Positions 23,095 to 24,092 of a DNA stretch of 24,092 nt are shown piece by piece (positions within the stretch are counted from its first letter, which is position 1; each line of letters begins with the position of its first letter). Source of the stretch: Glaciecola sp. UBA983 (GTDB taxonomy: Bacteria > Pseudomonadota > Gammaproteobacteria > Enterobacterales > Alteromonadaceae); NCBI GenBank assembly GCA_002292215.1, contig DBBN01000083.1, positions 1 to 24,092 on the forward strand. The letters run 5' to 3'. A program made the position numbers and the translations under genes. The notes under the pieces were generated by a model that did no database searches, was not told the DNA's origin, and saw nothing but the letters and a program-made list of their open reading frames with translations.

Positions 23095-24081
23095 ATGAAA
23101 AATAGCCGGTGTAACCCAGCAGATCTTGCTGCTTGGCAGATGCAAATCACACCGGCTAATTTACACCTCCGCGCGCACTTATTAGCCCGTATCCGTGCAT
23201 TCTTTAGCCACAAAAACGTGACTGAAGTTGAAGTTCCTGTCCTGAGTCATTCGGGTGTCACAGATCCCTATTTAGACAATTTTGTGACTCAGTTAACGCT
23301 CGGTCAATCTACCACATCTTTGTATTTGCAAACCTCTCCTGAGTACGCCATGAAACGCATGTTAGCCAGCGGATCAGGCTGTATTTATTATTTGGGTAAA
23401 GCGTTTCGACATGAGGACGCAGGGCGCCAGCATAATCCTGAATTTACGATGTTAGAGTGGTATCGCATTGACTTTGATGATCGCGCGTTGATGCAAGAAG
23501 TTGATGCATTGTTGATGGATGTATTAGATGTCTTAAGTGCTGAGTATCTGAGTTATCACGCGGCATTTTTGTACTACATAGGACTAGATATTAATACGGC
23601 AACTCACGACGAGTTAATCGCCGCGTTAGCGATGGACTTTCATTATGATATCCAGCAAGCATCCCGTGACCATGTGTTGCAATTGTTATTTAACATTCAC
23701 ATTGAGCCTAAAATAGGACAAGAGCGTCCGTGTTTTATCTTTGATTTTCCTGCATCACAAGCTGCATTGGCTAAAATCACAGCGGCTGATCCGCGCTACG
23801 CGCATCGATTCGAGGTCTATTTCAAAGGCTTAGAGCTTGCCAATGGCTATTGGGAATTAACCGATGCGGTAGAGCAATCGCGTCGTTTTGCTGCGGATAA
23901 TGCCGTGCGCGAAGCTATAGGAGTGGAGCAAGTTGCGCCTGATTCACGCCTAATTGCGGCATTAGAGCATGGTTTACCAGAATGCGCTGGTGTGGCACTG
24001 GGTGTTGATCGTCTCTTTATGCTGGCTCAAAACTTGAATTCGATCGAAGATACGCTGACATTTCCATTGCCTAAAGCGTAA
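23095..24081 (+). CDS. epmA: EF-P--lysine ligase EpmA (PoxA/GenX)
   Basis: This 328-residue protein (E. coli 325) is a free class II lysyl-tRNA synthetase catalytic core with no anticodon-binding domain. Motif 2 is FRHEDAGRQHNPEFTMLEWY and motif 3 is GVALGVDRLFML; Ala301 of motif 3 stands where EpmA has Ala and LysRS has Gly, favouring use of (R)-beta-lysine. It activates beta-lysine with ATP and transfers it to Lys34 of EF-P. It begins 12 nt after efp, with no strong Shine-Dalgarno. A 10-bp inverted repeat lies over codons 3-22. EpmC, the hydroxylase that finishes the modification in E. coli, is not in the window. Confidence 0.97.
   Translation: MKNSRCNPADLAAWQMQITPANLHLRAHLLARIRAFFSHKNVTEVEVPVLSHSGVTDPYLDNFVTQLTLGQSTTSLYLQTSPEYAMKRMLASGSGCIYYLGKAFRHEDAGRQHNPEFTMLEWYRIDFDDRALMQEVDALLMDVLDVLSAEYLSYHAAFLYYIGLDINTATHDELIAALAMDFHYDIQQASRDHVLQLLFNIHIEPKIGQERPCFIFDFPASQAALAKITAADPRYAHRFEVYFKGLELANGYWELTDAVEQSRRFAADNAVREAIGVEQVAPDSRLIAALEHGLPECAGVALGVDRLFMLAQNLNSIEDTLTFPLPKA
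23103..23158 (+). repeat. Inverted repeat over the start of epmA
   Basis: TAGCCGGTGT (23103-23112) and its exact complement ACACCGGCTA (23149-23158) could pair across a 36-nt loop that itself contains CAGCA/TGCTG. The stem starts 6 nt after the A of the ATG. It could reduce epmA translation relative to efp, but one such repeat per 24 kb is expected by chance. Confidence 0.3.
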
Positions 24082-24092
24082 TTCTCCTTCTC

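Noticed and set aside
22617..23213. 198-codon minus-strand open frame opposite efp and the start of epmA
   Set aside because: efp and epmA are certain genes on the other strand; the antisense product shows no domain and spans two genes.
1..24092. Defence island, prophage, transposon, CRISPR array or tRNA-associated integration
   Set aside because: No integrase, transposase, direct-repeat array, tRNA cloverleaf or defence-protein motif was seen on either strand; gene content is mostly conserved housekeeping.

Overview
The window looks like chromosomal core-genome DNA from a marine gammaproteobacterium, most likely of the order Alteromonadales (Glaciecola/Paraglaciecola/Alteromonas-like). This placement is an inference from three things: the gene order tolC / nudF-yqiB-yqiA-parE, the divergent epmB / efp-epmA arrangement, and a PrsT-type lipoprotein. 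There are no rRNA or tRNA genes, insertion sequences, CRISPR arrays or phage genes. Base composition is moderately AT-rich throughout, with no obvious foreign island.

Layout. 1-4674 (minus strand): an AmpG-like muropeptide permease cut by the window edge, siroheme synthase cysG and the DEAD-box RNA helicase deaD; deaD and cysG are 17 nt apart and probably cotranscribed. 4882-9025 (plus): a large TPR lipoprotein of the PEP-CTERM/EPS-associated PrsT family, an acetyltransferase starting on the next base, and a one-domain voltage-gated cation channel, ending at a 13-bp hairpin. 9081-10373 (minus): TolC. 10539-14801 (plus): nudF, yqiB, yqiA, parE and yaeQ. This is the enterobacterial-type tolC/parE neighbourhood, but cpdA (icc), which sits between yqiB and yqiA in E. 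coli, is absent. 14831-17191 (minus): a GH13 alpha-amylase-family lipoprotein with a pullulanase-associated domain. 17192-17518: an intergenic region holding a decayed fragment of a response-regulator receiver domain. 17519-20894 (plus): a beta-propeller lipoprotein overlapping a membrane-anchored protein of unknown function. 20921-21241 (minus): a small unknown protein. 21273-21403 (plus): a near-perfect sigma-28 flagellar promoter followed by a 20-codon ORF. 21443-24081: epmB (minus) diverging from efp-epmA (plus), which together hold EF-P and both enzymes of its beta-lysylation pathway.

Most of the window is housekeeping: peptidoglycan recycling, siroheme, RNA remodelling, efflux, ADP-ribose turnover, chromosome decatenation and translation of polyproline stretches. 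The less ordinary points are: (i) the sigma-28 promoter driving a tiny, possibly decayed motility ORF; (ii) the channel's native selectivity filter TFEDWTD, with acidic residues at positions used to turn bacterial sodium channels into calcium channels; (iii) the receiver-domain relic; (iv) the loss of cpdA from an otherwise intact operon; (v) a PrsT homologue with no exosortase or EPS genes next to it; and (vi) the unexplained beta-propeller/membrane-protein pair. I did not find a convincing new multi-gene system.
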